Assembly: GCA_019748055.1 (NCBI GenBank)
Contig: JAIEQC010000015.1
Span: 62,001-126,000, forward strand
Origin: Caulobacteraceae bacterium
Lineage (GTDB): Bacteria; Pseudomonadota; Alphaproteobacteria; Caulobacterales; Caulobacteraceae
Reading direction: 5' to 3'
DNA length: 64,000 bases
Shown: positions 48,144 to 57,049 of the stretch, piece by piece
Layout of the letters: every line of letters begins with the position of its first letter
Numbering within the stretch: position 1 is the stretch's first letter
Position numbers and translations under genes: made by a program
The notes under the pieces: model-generated
Databases searched by the model: none
The model's input: the letters and a program-made list of their open reading frames with translations, nothing else
What the model was told of the DNA's origin: nothing

Positions 48144-48594
48144 TCTCCCTCCCCGACAGGGGAGGGTGGTCGCGCAGCGACCGGGTGGGAGGGGCACGGC
48201 GACATGGGCGCCATCGCCAAGGCCAGAAAGCTCAGAAAAGCCCTGACTCCCGCCGAGGCGCGTTTGTGGCTGCGCCTCCGGACTTTGCGGGACGAGGGGC
48301 TGCATTTTCGCCGCCAGCACCCGGAACGCGGCTACATTCTCGACTTCGTCTGCCTTGACCGCCGCCTGATCGTCGAGGTGGACGGCGCGTCGCACGACAC
48401 GGAAGATCGGGCGCGGAAGGACCGCGTCAGAGACGCCGTCCTCGGGCGGGAAGGGTTCGTCACCTTGCGATTCACGAATGTGGAAGTCCGGGATGACATC
48501 GAGCGGGTGGTGGACTCGGTCAGGTCGGCTTGCCTTGCCCTTCCCACCCGGTCGTCGCTGCGCGCCGACCACCCTCCCCTGTCGGGGAGGGAGA
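48144..48594. mobile_element. 451-bp DUF559 cassette with long terminal inverted repeats
   Basis: Left arm 48144-48195 and right arm 48538-48594 are inverted copies over more than 50 nt with few differences. Each arm has an outer hairpin (CCCTCCCC/GGGGAGGG), GTGG, an inner hairpin (GGTCGC-gca-GCGACC at 48168-48182 left; GGTCG/CGACC at 48550-48570 right, different sequence but paired) and a GGGTGGGAGGGG-type end. One gene, a DUF559 endonuclease, fills the inside. The cassette sits exactly between a response-regulator gene and its kinase gene. This is the structure of a small mobile or REP-like module. Confidence 0.7.
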
Positions 48595-48602
48595 TCCTTT
48601 AG
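48204..48602 (+). CDS. DUF559 endonuclease-like protein inside inverted repeats
   Basis: A 132-residue DUF559 protein, related to very-short-patch-repair (Vsr)-like nucleases of the PD-(D/E)XK fold. Core signature: LTPAEARLWLRLR, then FRRQHPERGYILDFVC with the first acidic residue, and LIVEVDGASHD with Glu and Asp at the probable metal site. The last ~20 residues (ending PPLSGREIL) are encoded by the right inverted repeat, and the left repeat supplies the GGGAGGGG in front of ATG 48204. No methylase or other partner gene is near. Activity in vivo is unproven for this family. Confidence 0.88.
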   Translation: MGAIAKARKLRKALTPAEARLWLRLRTLRDEGLHFRRQHPERGYILDFVCLDRRLIVEVDGASHDTEDRARKDRVRDAVLGREGFVTLRFTNVEVRDDIERVVDSVRSACLALPTRSSLRADHPPLSGREIL

Positions 48603-48605
48603 GCG

Positions 48606-50021
48606 ATGAAACTTCCCTCCCTCTTCCGCCGCACGCCGTTCCGGCTGACGCTGCTGTTCCTGGCGCTGTTCGCGGCGGTCGCGGCGGCGGTGCTGGCCTA
48701 CGTCTACGTCGCCTCGGCCCAGGAGGCACGGACGCGGGCGGAGCGCAGCGTGCGCGGCGAGATGGAGATCCTGACCGGCATCCATCGGGAACGCGGCTTC
48801 GACGCCCTGAACCGCGCCCTGATCGACCGCACGCTGTCGAACGGCGACTATCTGTACCTGCTGATGACCGACGACGGTCAGAAGATCACGGGCAACCTGA
48901 CCACCTCGCCCATCACCGACTTTCAGGGCCCGCGTCAGTGGGAGACGTTCCGCTTCACCGACGTCGATCCGGACGGGCGGGTGGTGCGGCGCCAGTCCAT
49001 GGGCGTGCAGGTGCGCCTGCCCAGCGGCGAGATGCTGTTCGTCGGCGAGGACATCGGCGAGATCGAGCAATACTTGGCCCGCCTGACCCAGGCCCTGTGG
49101 GGCGCCATGGCGATGGTGGTGCTGCTGGGCGTCGGGGGCGGCCTGCTGGTCAGCCGCAACGTCGAGCGCGCCATGGGCCGGCTGAACACCGTCGTCGGCG
49201 CGGTCCAGGACGGCGACCTGAAGGCGCGGGTGGCGGTCAAGGGCACGGGCGACGAGCTGGACGAGCTGGGTCAGGGGCTGAACGCCATGCTGGACCGGAT
49301 GGAGGCGTCCATGGCCTCGATCCGCCACGCCGGCGACGCCATCGCCCATGACCTGCGCAGCCCGCTGACGCGCATGCGCGCCAAGCTGGAGGTCGCCCTG
49401 ATCGACGCCGAGGCGGGCAAGATCGACGGCGTCGAGGCGCTGGACATGGCGCTGAACGAGGCGGACGACCTCTTGAAGACCTTCAACGCCGTGCTGGCCA
49501 TCGCCCGGCTGCAGGCCGCCGCCGGCGCCGGCCGCACGCCCGATCCCAGCCGCTTCGACGCCGCCGAACTGGCCGCCGACATGGCCGAGCTGTATGAGCC
49601 CGCCAGCGAGGACAAGGGGCTGGAGTTCTCCGCCGAGATCGAGCGCGGGCTGATGGTCGACGCCAATCGGTCCTTCCTGTCCCAGGCCCTGGCGAACGTT
49701 CTGGACAATGCGGTCAAGTACACGCCCTCGGGCGGGGCCGTGGTGCTGCGGGCGCGGCGGCGCAGTTCGGGCGACGTGGAGTTCTCGGTCACCGACACCG
49801 GCCCCGGCGTGCCGGAGGAAGACCGCGAGCGGGTGCTTCAGCGCTTCGTCCGGCTGGACAACAGCCGCACCGAGCCCGGCTCGGGCCTGGGCCTGTCGCT
49901 GGTCGGCGCGGTGATGGAGGCGCACGGCGGCCGCATCCAGCTGGACGAGGGGCCGGGCGAGTACGGCGGTCAGGGGCCCGGCCTGCGCGTGGCTCTCATC
50001 CTGCCGGCGGCCGCGACGTGA
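48606..50021 (+). CDS. Sensor histidine kinase (partner of the 47461 regulator)
   Basis: A 471-residue inner-membrane kinase. Two spans (~13-35 and ~165-184) enclose a periplasmic sensor domain; HAMP (~184-237), dimerisation domain with phospho-His248 in AIAHDLRSPLTRM, ATPase domain with N box DNAVKY, DTGPGVP and GSGLGLSL. It resembles FeuQ-type kinases. ATG 48606 lies 3 nt after the DUF559 stop and 11 nt after the repeat, so its translation may now depend on the cassette's 3' end. Its stop overlaps glnE (GTGA). Confidence 0.93.
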   Translation: MKLPSLFRRTPFRLTLLFLALFAAVAAAVLAYVYVASAQEARTRAERSVRGEMEILTGIHRERGFDALNRALIDRTLSNGDYLYLLMTDDGQKITGNLTTSPITDFQGPRQWETFRFTDVDPDGRVVRRQSMGVQVRLPSGEMLFVGEDIGEIEQYLARLTQALWGAMAMVVLLGVGGGLLVSRNVERAMGRLNTVVGAVQDGDLKARVAVKGTGDELDELGQGLNAMLDRMEASMASIRHAGDAIAHDLRSPLTRMRAKLEVALIDAEAGKIDGVEALDMALNEADDLLKTFNAVLAIARLQAAAGAGRTPDPSRFDAAELAADMAELYEPASEDKGLEFSAEIERGLMVDANRSFLSQALANVLDNAVKYTPSGGAVVLRARRRSSGDVEFSVTDTGPGVPEEDRERVLQRFVRLDNSRTEPGSGLGLSLVGAVMEAHGGRIQLDEGPGEYGGQGPGLRVALILPAAAT

Positions 50022-52897
50022 TCCCGCTTTCGCCCTGCGGCCCGGTGGTGGATCAAGGGGCCGCCGACCGGGCGTACGACCGTCTGGCCGAGGCGGCGGG
50101 GGAGCAGGGCTGGAGCGACGCGCTCGATGCGGCCTGGCCCGCGCTGGCGCCGGCCTTCGCCGCCTCGCCCTATCTGTTCGGACTGGCCCGGCGCTGGCCG
50201 GACATGCTGCGCGGCGTGCTGGAGCAGGGACCGGACGCGCGGCTGGCGCAGGTGGTTGCCTCCACCGAAGCTCTCGAAGGCGGGGCGGACGCGGTGCGGG
50301 CCCCGCTGCGACGGCTGAAGGCCGAGCTGCATCTGCTGACCGCGCTGGCCGACCTGGGCGGCGTCTGGTCGCTGGATCAGGTCACCGACGCCCTGACCCG
50401 CTTCGCCGACGTCTCGTGCGCCGCCGCCCTGGCCGCCGTGGCCCACGACCAGAGGGAGCGGGGCAAGTTGGTCTCGGCCCCCGACGATCCGCGCGGCCCT
50501 GTGCCCGGCCTGTTCGGACTGGCCATGGGCAAGCACGGCGCGGGCGAGCTGAACTACTCCTCGGACGTCGACGTCAGCCTGTTCTGGGACCCCGACATCG
50601 TGGCGACCGCCCTGGCCGACGGCGTCGAGCCGCAGCGCTTTCTTGACCGGCTGACCCACGCCTTCGCCCAGCTGATGCAGGAGCGGACGGGCGACGGCTA
50701 CGTCTTCCGCGTCGACCTGCGCCTGCGCCCCGATCCGTCGTCGACGCCGCCCTGCGTCGCGGCCCCCTTCGCGCTCAGCTACTATGAAAGCGTCGGCCAG
50801 AACTGGGAGCGGGCGGCCTTCATCAAGGCCCGGCCGGCGATCGGCGATCTGGAGGCGGGCCGCGCCTTCCTGAAGGCGCTGACGCCCTTCGTCTGGCGCC
50901 GCAGCCTGGACTATCAGGCCATTCTCGACGTCCACTCGATCAAGCGCCAGATCCACGTCCACAAGACCGGCGAGGGACTGGAGGCGGCGGGCGCCAACCT
51001 GAAGCTGGGTCGCGGCGGCATCCGCGAGATCGAGTTCTTCGCCCAGACCCAGCAGCTGATCCTGGGCGGCCGCGACCCCCGCCTTCGCAGCCCCCGGACG
51101 CTCGACGCGCTGCAGGCGCTGACCGCCGCCGGCCACGTGAGCGAGGAGGTCCGGCTGGAGCTGTCGCAGGCCTACGTCGAGCTGCGCGGTCTGGAGCACC
51201 GCGCCCAGATGCTGGAGGACGAGCAGACCCACCGCCTGCCGGTCGAGCCCGAGCGCCGCCGCGCGGTCGCGGCCCTGGCCGGCGAGAGCGACCTGGCCCT
51301 GTTCGACGCGGGGGTCGAGGCCCTCCTGGCCGGGGTCAACGCCCGCTACGGCCAGCTGTTCGAGGGCGAGGAGGATCTGTCGTCGCCCTATGGCAGCCTG
51401 GTCTTCACCGGGGTGGAGAACGATCCCGGCACCTTGGAGACGCTCGGCCGCATGGGCTTCTCCGAGCCCGCGACGGTGGCCGACGCCATCCGCTCCTGGC
51501 ACCACGGACGCATTCCCGCCACCCGCACCGCGCGGGGGCGCGAGCTGTTCACCCGGCTGGCCCCACGACTGCTGACCGCCATGGCCGAAACCGGCGCGCC
51601 GGACGCCGCCTTCCGGCGGTTCGGGACCTTCTTCGCCGGCCTCACCGCCGGGGTGCAGGTCCAGGCCCTGTTCCTGAACCAGCCAGCCCTGTTCCAGACC
51701 ATCGTCGGCGTCATGGCCCATGCGCCGCGTCTGGCCCGCACCCTCGGCCGACGCCCGGCCATTCTGGACAGCGTGCTGGACGCGCGGCTGTACCTCGACC
51801 TCGACGAGGACTCCGGCGTCGTCGGCCAGATGCTGGCCGACGCGCGCGCCACCGACTTCGAGGGCGCCATGAACGTGGCGCGGCGCGTGCATCGCGAACA
51901 GGTGTTCCGCATCGGTCTGCAGGTCCTGACCGGCCGCGCCGGCGCCGACGCGGCGGGGCGCGGCTACACCGCGCTGGCCGACGGCATCCTGGAGGCGTTG
52001 TCGGAAGCCGCGCTGCGCGAGGTGACGCGTCAGGCCGGGACGATGGAGGGCGCCGTGGCCGTGGTGGCGCTGGGCAAGGCGGGCTCGCGCGAGATGACCG
52101 CCGGGTCGGACCTGGACCTGATGACCCTGTACCGCGCCGCGCCGGACGCGACCTCGTCGGTCAAGGGCTGGTCGGCCGACGTCTTCTACGTCCGCTTCAC
52201 CCAGCGGCTGATCGCGGCCCTGTCGGCCCACACGGCGGAGGGGGAACTGTACGAGGTCGACATGCGCCTGCGCCCCACGGGCTCCAAGGGGCCGGTGGCG
52301 CTCAGCCTGTCCGCGTTCGAGGCGCATCACCGGGACCAGGCCGACACCTGGGAACGGATGGCCCTGACGCGGGCGCGGCGGGTCTGGGCCAGCGATCCGG
52401 ACTTCGGCCGCGCGGTGGAGGCGACGATCGAGGCCGTTCTGCGTGCGCCCCGGCCCGAGGTCGATCTGGCCGGCGACGTCCGCGCCATGCGTGACCTGAT
52501 GGACCGCGAGCGGGCGCCGTCCGGCTTCTGGGACCTGAAGCTGACCCCCGGCGGCCAGGTGGACGCCGAGTTCATCGCCCAGTTCCGCCAGCTGGAGGCC
52601 GCGCGCGATGGCGGGCCGCTGACCGTGTCCACGGTCGCCGCGCTGGCGGACGATCCGGTGCCGGCGCGGTCATGGGCCCTGCATCAGGCGGTGGGCCAGG
52701 TGCTGGCCTGCGCCTTCGACGACCGGCCCGATCCGGATGACGAGCCGCAGGGCCTGCGCGACCTGATGGCCCGCACCGCCGGCGTCGCCGATTTCGACAG
52801 CCTGAAGATCGAGATGTCGGCCCTGCGCGCCGCCACGCGGGCGGAGCTGGAACGCCTGCTCCCGCGCCGCGACGGAGAATCCGCGCGCGCGCGTTGA
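50018..52897 (+). CDS. glnE: Bifunctional glutamine synthetase adenylyltransferase/deadenylyltransferase
   Basis: A 959-residue GlnE with two nucleotidyltransferase halves. The N-terminal deadenylylating half has GLAMGKHGAGELNYSSDVDV (GS...DxD motif) and GRGGIREIEFFAQ; the C-terminal adenylylating half has VVALGKAGSREMTAGSDLDL and DLKLTPGGQVDAEFIAQ. It switches glutamine synthetase activity with nitrogen status under PII control. Start GTG 50018 overlaps the kinase stop. The regulator-kinase-glnE order recalls rhizobial genomes. Confidence 0.97.
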   Translation: MIPLSPCGPVVDQGAADRAYDRLAEAAGEQGWSDALDAAWPALAPAFAASPYLFGLARRWPDMLRGVLEQGPDARLAQVVASTEALEGGADAVRAPLRRLKAELHLLTALADLGGVWSLDQVTDALTRFADVSCAAALAAVAHDQRERGKLVSAPDDPRGPVPGLFGLAMGKHGAGELNYSSDVDVSLFWDPDIVATALADGVEPQRFLDRLTHAFAQLMQERTGDGYVFRVDLRLRPDPSSTPPCVAAPFALSYYESVGQNWERAAFIKARPAIGDLEAGRAFLKALTPFVWRRSLDYQAILDVHSIKRQIHVHKTGEGLEAAGANLKLGRGGIREIEFFAQTQQLILGGRDPRLRSPRTLDALQALTAAGHVSEEVRLELSQAYVELRGLEHRAQMLEDEQTHRLPVEPERRRAVAALAGESDLALFDAGVEALLAGVNARYGQLFEGEEDLSSPYGSLVFTGVENDPGTLETLGRMGFSEPATVADAIRSWHHGRIPATRTARGRELFTRLAPRLLTAMAETGAPDAAFRRFGTFFAGLTAGVQVQALFLNQPALFQTIVGVMAHAPRLARTLGRRPAILDSVLDARLYLDLDEDSGVVGQMLADARATDFEGAMNVARRVHREQVFRIGLQVLTGRAGADAAGRGYTALADGILEALSEAALREVTRQAGTMEGAVAVVALGKAGSREMTAGSDLDLMTLYRAAPDATSSVKGWSADVFYVRFTQRLIAALSAHTAEGELYEVDMRLRPTGSKGPVALSLSAFEAHHRDQADTWERMALTRARRVWASDPDFGRAVEATIEAVLRAPRPEVDLAGDVRAMRDLMDRERAPSGFWDLKLTPGGQVDAEFIAQFRQLEAARDGGPLTVSTVAALADDPVPARSWALHQAVGQVLACAFDDRPDPDDEPQGLRDLMARTAGVADFDSLKIEMSALRAATRAELERLLPRRDGESARAR

Positions 52898-52956
52898 AGC
52901 TTTCGACAGGGAAGACCGGGCCACGGGAAAAGGGCCCCATCGGAGACATCATAGAG

Positions 52957-53532
52957 ATGAAGCGCACCCTCATCGTCGGCGGCTTGGCCGCCATGACGCT
53001 CGCCGCCGGCGGCGCCGCCTTGGCCCAGCAGGCCCCGCAGGACCCGCCGCGTGCCGCCCGCGGCGACCGTGACGGCGACGGCCGGATATCGAAGGCCGAG
53101 TTCGTCGACGGCCGCGTCGGCCGCCTGAGCGCAGTCGACGCGAACCGTGACGGCACGGTCACGCGCGAAGAGATGCAGGCCGGCCGCGAGGCGCGCCGTG
53201 CCCAGGGCGCAGACCGCGCCTTCGCCCGAATGGACGCCGACGGGAACGGAGCGATCACCCGCGCCGAGTTCGACGCCGTCCGCGCAGAGCGTGGCGAACG
53301 CCGGGCTGAGCGCGGCGAACGTCGCGGCGGACGCGCGATGCACCGCGGCGGCCGTCGCGGACCGGGCATGGAGCGCGGGCCGGTGGTGATCGCCGAGGTT
53401 CAAGCGCGCGCCGAGCAGGGCTTCGCCAGAGTGGACGCGAATGGCGACGGCTACGTCACCGCCGAGGAGCGTCAGGCCCAGCGGGCGGAGCGCCGCGAAC
53501 GCCGGTCGCGCCCCGCGCCCGCTTCGGAGTAA
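52957..53532 (+). CDS. Secreted EF-hand protein with four calcium loops
   Basis: A 191-residue exported protein: signal peptide 1-24 (ending ALAQ), then four EF-hand loops at about 37-48 (DRDGDGRISKAE), 61-72 (DANRDGTVTREE), 93-104 (DADGNGAITRAE) and 160-171 (DANGDGYVTAEE). Between loops 3 and 4 is an Arg/Gly-rich stretch. It probably binds Ca2+ in the periplasm. The sigma-factor gene starts 5 nt after its stop, so it is the first gene of a signalling operon. Start ATG 52957. Confidence 0.9.
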   Translation: MKRTLIVGGLAAMTLAAGGAALAQQAPQDPPRAARGDRDGDGRISKAEFVDGRVGRLSAVDANRDGTVTREEMQAGREARRAQGADRAFARMDADGNGAITRAEFDAVRAERGERRAERGERRGGRAMHRGGRRGPGMERGPVVIAEVQARAEQGFARVDANGDGYVTAEERQAQRAERRERRSRPAPASE

Positions 53533-53537
53533 GGTCC

Positions 53538-54161
53538 ATGCCGGGATCGACGATCGCGATCGGCGGCCCCTTCCTCAAGCGCGAGGCGGAGCGGCCGCGA
53601 GACGTGATCGTCGATCCCGATCAGGACCTGATCCGGCGCGTGGGCCGAGGCGACCCAGCAGCGGTCCAGGCGCTGGTCGCGCGCAAGCTTCCGCGCCTGC
53701 TGGCGCTGGCCCAGCGCATGCTGAACGATCCGGCGGAGGCCGAGGACGTCGCGCAGGAGGCCATGCTGCGGGCCTGGAGGCAGGCGCCGCGCTGGACGCC
53801 CGGCAAGGCCCGGTTCGACACCTGGCTGCACCGGGTGGCGCTGAACCTGTGCTATGACCGGCTGAGACGGCGGCGCGAGCGGCCGACGGAGGCGCCGCCC
53901 GAGCAGATTTACGACGGGCCCGCGCCGGACCGGGGCCTGCTGGCCCTGGACGTCGGCCGGCGGGTGGACGCGGCCCTGGCCGCCCTGCCCGACCGCCAGC
54001 GCGAAGCGGTGGTCCTGTGTCACCACCAGGGGCTGACCAACATCGAGGCCGCGGCCGCGATGGAGATCAGCGTCGAGGCTCTGGAGAGCCTGCTGTCGCG
54101 CGGACGCCGCGCCTTGAGGACCGCCCTGGCCGATCTCCGGCCCGGCGCGGAAGGAGCATGA
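53538..54161 (+). CDS. ECF-type RNA polymerase sigma factor
   Basis: A 207-residue ECF sigma factor: region 2 at ~42-110 (LLALAQRMLNDPAEAEDVAQEAMLRAWRQAP, including -10 recognition) and region 4 at ~138-190 (LPDRQREAVVLCHHQGLTNIEAAAAM, HTH for -35). An N-terminal ~30-residue extension precedes region 2. It is flanked by a periplasmic EF-hand gene and by genes for a membrane protein and a periplasmic sensor-like protein, suggesting control of an envelope or metal response. Start ATG 53538. Confidence 0.93.
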   Translation: MPGSTIAIGGPFLKREAERPRDVIVDPDQDLIRRVGRGDPAAVQALVARKLPRLLALAQRMLNDPAEAEDVAQEAMLRAWRQAPRWTPGKARFDTWLHRVALNLCYDRLRRRRERPTEAPPEQIYDGPAPDRGLLALDVGRRVDAALAALPDRQREAVVLCHHQGLTNIEAAAAMEISVEALESLLSRGRRALRTALADLRPGAEGA

Positions 54162-54163
54162 CG

Positions 54164-54616
54164 ATGAAGCGCGAGCGCTTCGAGGATCTGGCCGGGATGC
54201 ACGGCGGCGACCTGCGTCGCTGGCCCGAGGGCGAACGCGCCGCCGCCGAACGGCTGCTGGCCGAAACGCCTGACCTGCGCGCCGTGCTGGACGAGGCGGC
54301 CTCGCTGGACGCCCTGCTGGACGCCTCGCCGACGCTCTGGCCGTCGCAGGCCCTGCGCGACCGGGTGATCGCCGCCGCCCCCCGGCCCGCGCGCGTGCCG
54401 GCCTTGGCGGGCGTCGCGGGATGGATCGGCGTCCTGTCGCCGGCGGGATGGAGCCGGTCGGGCGTGGCCTTCGGGGCCGGCTGGGCCGCCGCCGCCTGTG
54501 CCGGCGTGGTCGCCGGCTTGATGCTGACCCAGGTCCTGACCGCCGATCTCCAGGCCGACGCCGTGCTGTACCAGGCCTCGCTCAGCGCCATGGACGACGT
54601 GGACCTTCTGGGATGA
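54164..54616 (+). CDS. Putative anti-sigma factor, membrane-anchored
   Basis: A 150-residue protein with one membrane span (~104-122, GVAFGAGWAAAACAGVVAGL) and a cytoplasmic N-terminus that is acidic and helical (DLRRWPEGERAAAERLLAETPDLRAVLDEAASLDALLDA), the form of an anti-sigma domain. Role is inferred from position after the ECF gene. ATG 54164 has AAGGAG 7 nt upstream; an earlier ATG at 54158 is too close to that site. The next gene overlaps its stop by 4 nt. Confidence 0.75.
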   Translation: MKRERFEDLAGMHGGDLRRWPEGERAAAERLLAETPDLRAVLDEAASLDALLDASPTLWPSQALRDRVIAAAPRPARVPALAGVAGWIGVLSPAGWSRSGVAFGAGWAAAACAGVVAGLMLTQVLTADLQADAVLYQASLSAMDDVDLLG

Positions 54617-55125
54617 GCGCGCGCGGACTGAAGATCGGCCTGGTGGCGCTCGTTCTGGTCAACGTCTTCGCCTTGGCGGCGCTGGGGACCACGCTGGTGC
54701 AGCTGAACCGGGTCGAGACCCGGCTGGAGGCCGAGGTCGACGCGCGTCCGAACGGCGAGCGCCGCTCGCCCCGTCGCATGATGCGCGAGCTGGACCCGGA
54801 AGTGCGCGAGAGGGTGGGCGAGGCCCTGCGCGCCTCGGCCCTGGCGGCGCGGCCCGACTTCGAGGAGGCGCGTCGCCTGCGTCGCGAGGCCGTGGAGGCC
54901 GTGGCCGCCGAAGGCTTCGACCGGGCCGCCGTCGCCGACCTGCTGGAGCGGTCGCGGGCGGCCGAGCTGCGCGGGCGCGAGCGGCTGGAAGCCGACTCCC
55001 TGGCCCTGATGGCGACGCTGGAACCAGCCGACCGGGCACGTCTGGCGCCGATGCTGGCGCGGTCCGGGCGCGGTGGGAGAGGTGGTCGCGACCGGGGCCC
55101 GCCGGAGGCGCCGCCGGCCGAGTGA
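54613..55125 (+). CDS. Periplasmic heavy-metal sensor-like protein (CnrX/Spy family)
   Basis: A 170-residue protein anchored by an N-terminal span (~8-29) followed by an all-helical, Arg/Glu-rich periplasmic domain (RMMRELDPEVRERVGEALRAS, ARRLRREAVEAVAAEGFDR), as in the CnrX/ZraP/Spy superfamily. In CnrX-type systems the sensor holds the anti-sigma factor until metal binds. It has few histidines, so metal binding is not assured. It ends a four-gene operon: EF-hand protein, sigma, anti-sigma-like protein, sensor. Confidence 0.75.
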   Translation: MSARGLKIGLVALVLVNVFALAALGTTLVQLNRVETRLEAEVDARPNGERRSPRRMMRELDPEVRERVGEALRASALAARPDFEEARRLRREAVEAVAAEGFDRAAVADLLERSRAAELRGRERLEADSLALMATLEPADRARLAPMLARSGRGGRGGRDRGPPEAPPAE

Positions 55126-55130
55126 TCCTC

Positions 55131-56978
55131 TCAGGCGGCGCGGGCCTGAGACGGGGTTTCGGAGCCCTGTGCCGGCCGTCGCATCGGCATCAAGAACGAC
55201 ACAGTCGTGCCGCGTCCGGGCTCGCTCTCCAGCGTCAGCTGCCCGCCGTGCATCTCGATCAGCGACTTGGTGAGCGCAAGGCCAAGGCCGGTGCCCTGGG
55301 TCGTCTTGGAATGCTGGCCCTCGACCTGCTCGAACGGCCGGGCCAGACGGTCGATGTCTTCCGGCGCGATGCCGATGCCGGTGTCCGTCACGGCGACTCG
55401 GACGTGATGCGGGTCGGGCCGGGACAGAGCCACGACGATCGACCCTCCCTCGGGCGTGAACTTCACGGCGTTGGAGATGAGGTTCAGCAGCACCTGCTTC
55501 AGGCCGCGGTGGTCCGCCTCCACGTCCGGCAGGTCCGGGGCGTCCAGCGTGGCGGTCAGGCCGGCCTCCTGGATCTTGCCGCGCATCAGCCGCAGGGCGT
55601 CGTCGCAGATCTCCTTCAGCGACACCGTCTCATAGTGCAGCGTCAGCTTGCCGGCCTCGATCTTGGCCATGTCGAGGATGTCGTTGATCAGGCTGAGCAG
55701 GTGCTGGCCCGACTTCAGGATGTCGGCGGCATAGCCCTTGTAGCGCGCGTCGCCCAAGGGGCCGAACATCTCGGCCGCCATGATCTCCGAGAAGCCGTTG
55801 ATGGCGTTCAGCGGGGTGCGCAGTTCGTGGCTCATGTTGGCCAGGAATTCGGACTTGGCCTGGTTGGCGGCCTCGGCCCGGGTCATGGCGACCTCGTACT
55901 TGCGGGCCAGAAGGGCCAGCTTCTCCTGGCTGGCCTCCAGCTGGTTCACCATGACGCGCAGGCGCTCGGTGGACTTCCGCCGCTCCTCCTCCTGCCGCTT
56001 GATGGCGGTGACGTCGGCGGCGGTGACCACCGTCCCTCCGTCGCTGGTGAACCGTTCCGACACCTGCAGCCAGCGGCCGTCGTGCAGCTCCAGCTCGCGC
56101 GCGCCGGCGCGGCCGCCGGGGGCCGGCTGGTCGGACTTCACCGCCAGCGCCGCGATGCGGTTCAGATCGTCCTTGCGGGCACCGCGCTTCACCGCGCCGG
56201 GCTCGAAGCCGAAGGCGTCCTCGAACGCCTCGTTCCACAGGATCAGCCGGCCGTGCCGATCGAACAGGACGAAGGCGTCCGTCACGCTCTCGATGCCGTC
56301 GCGCAGGCGGCCTTCGGCGGCCTGGGCCTTGGCTTTGGCACGGCGCTCCTCGGTGATGTCCAGCGCCATGCCGGTGATGCGGACGAAGCCGACGTCGTCG
56401 CGACGGCCCTGGGCCTGGCCGCGCGCGTCGATCCAGCGGGGCCGGCCGTGCGGGTCGGGCACGGGAAAGGTCGCCTCGAAGGCGCCGAAGGCCTGGGCCT
56501 GACGCAGGGCGTGGGTCAGCTCCTCGCGGTACTCCGGATGGATGCGCGCCAGCACGGTCTCGGCCGGGTGAACGCCGCCGGGCAGGCCGATCAGGGCGCC
56601 CATGTAGTCCGACAGATCGACCTGGTCGGTCCGCAGGTCCCACTCCCAGATGCCGCAGCGCGCGCCCTCCACCGCGATGCGGAAGCGGTGCTCGGTCTCG
56701 GCCCACTCCTTGCGGATGGCGTCCTGACGGGCGTTCAGCACCAGCAGCAGGCAGATCATCATGATGCCGACGGCGGCGGGGATCAGCAGGATCCAGCCGT
56801 CGGTGGTCAGGGCGCGCGGATCGAGCGACGCCCCCTGCGAGCGCGTGACCCACAGGGCGTAGAGGCCCAGCGCCAGGGCCGACAGCAGGCCCAGAATGCG
56901 CGCCCACGTCGGCGGGCCGCGACGACGGTCGGTCGCGCGTCGCCCCTGCCCGGTGATGCGGCGCTCCTGGCCCCGCAC
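55131..56978 (-). CDS. PAS-domain histidine kinase of the PleC/PdhS/DivJ type
   Basis: A 615-residue membrane kinase. Two spans (~29-44 and ~61-81), two PAS domains (~95-210 with a PAC end DITEERR, and ~225-330), a coiled coil (~335-375), HisKA with phospho-His384 in [23 protein letters not shown], and an HATPase domain with [20 protein letters not shown]. The stretch from the H box to [24 protein letters not shown] is the hallmark of kinases that act on the single-domain regulator DivK. GTG 56978 is chosen for its GGGAGG 8 nt upstream. The partner regulator is not encoded nearby. Confidence 0.85.
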   Translation of the reverse strand: MRGQERRITGQGRRATDRRRGPPTWARILGLLSALALGLYALWVTRSQGASLDPRALTTDGWILLIPAAVGIMMICLLLVLNARQDAIRKEWAETEHRFRIAVEGARCGIWEWDLRTDQVDLSDYMGALIGLPGGVHPAETVLARIHPEYREELTHALRQAQAFGAFEATFPVPDPHGRPRWIDARGQAQGRRDDVGFVRITGMALDITEERRAKAKAQAAEGRLRDGIESVTDAFVLFDRHGRLILWNEAFEDAFGFEPGAVKRGARKDDLNRIAALAVKSDQPAPGGRAGARELELHDGRWLQVSERFTSDGGTVVTAADVTAIKRQEEERRKSTERLRVMVNQLEASQEKLALLARKYEVAMTRAEAANQAKSEFLANMSHELRTPLNAINGFSEIMAAEMFGPLGDARYKGYAADILKSGQHLLSLINDILDMAKIEAGKLTLHYETVSLKEICDDALRLMRGKIQEAGLTATLDAPDLPDVEADHRGLKQVLLNLISNAVKFTPEGGSIVVALSRPDPHHVRVAVTDTGIGIAPEDIDRLARPFEQVEGQHSKTTQGTGLGLALTKSLIEMHGGQLTLESEPGRGTTVSFLMPMRRPAQGSETPSQARAA

Positions 56979-57049
56979 GTGCGCGCCTCCCGACCGATGT
57001 GATCCGATCCGGCGAATCTAGGCTGCGTCGCGGATTCCTGTCGAGGGCG

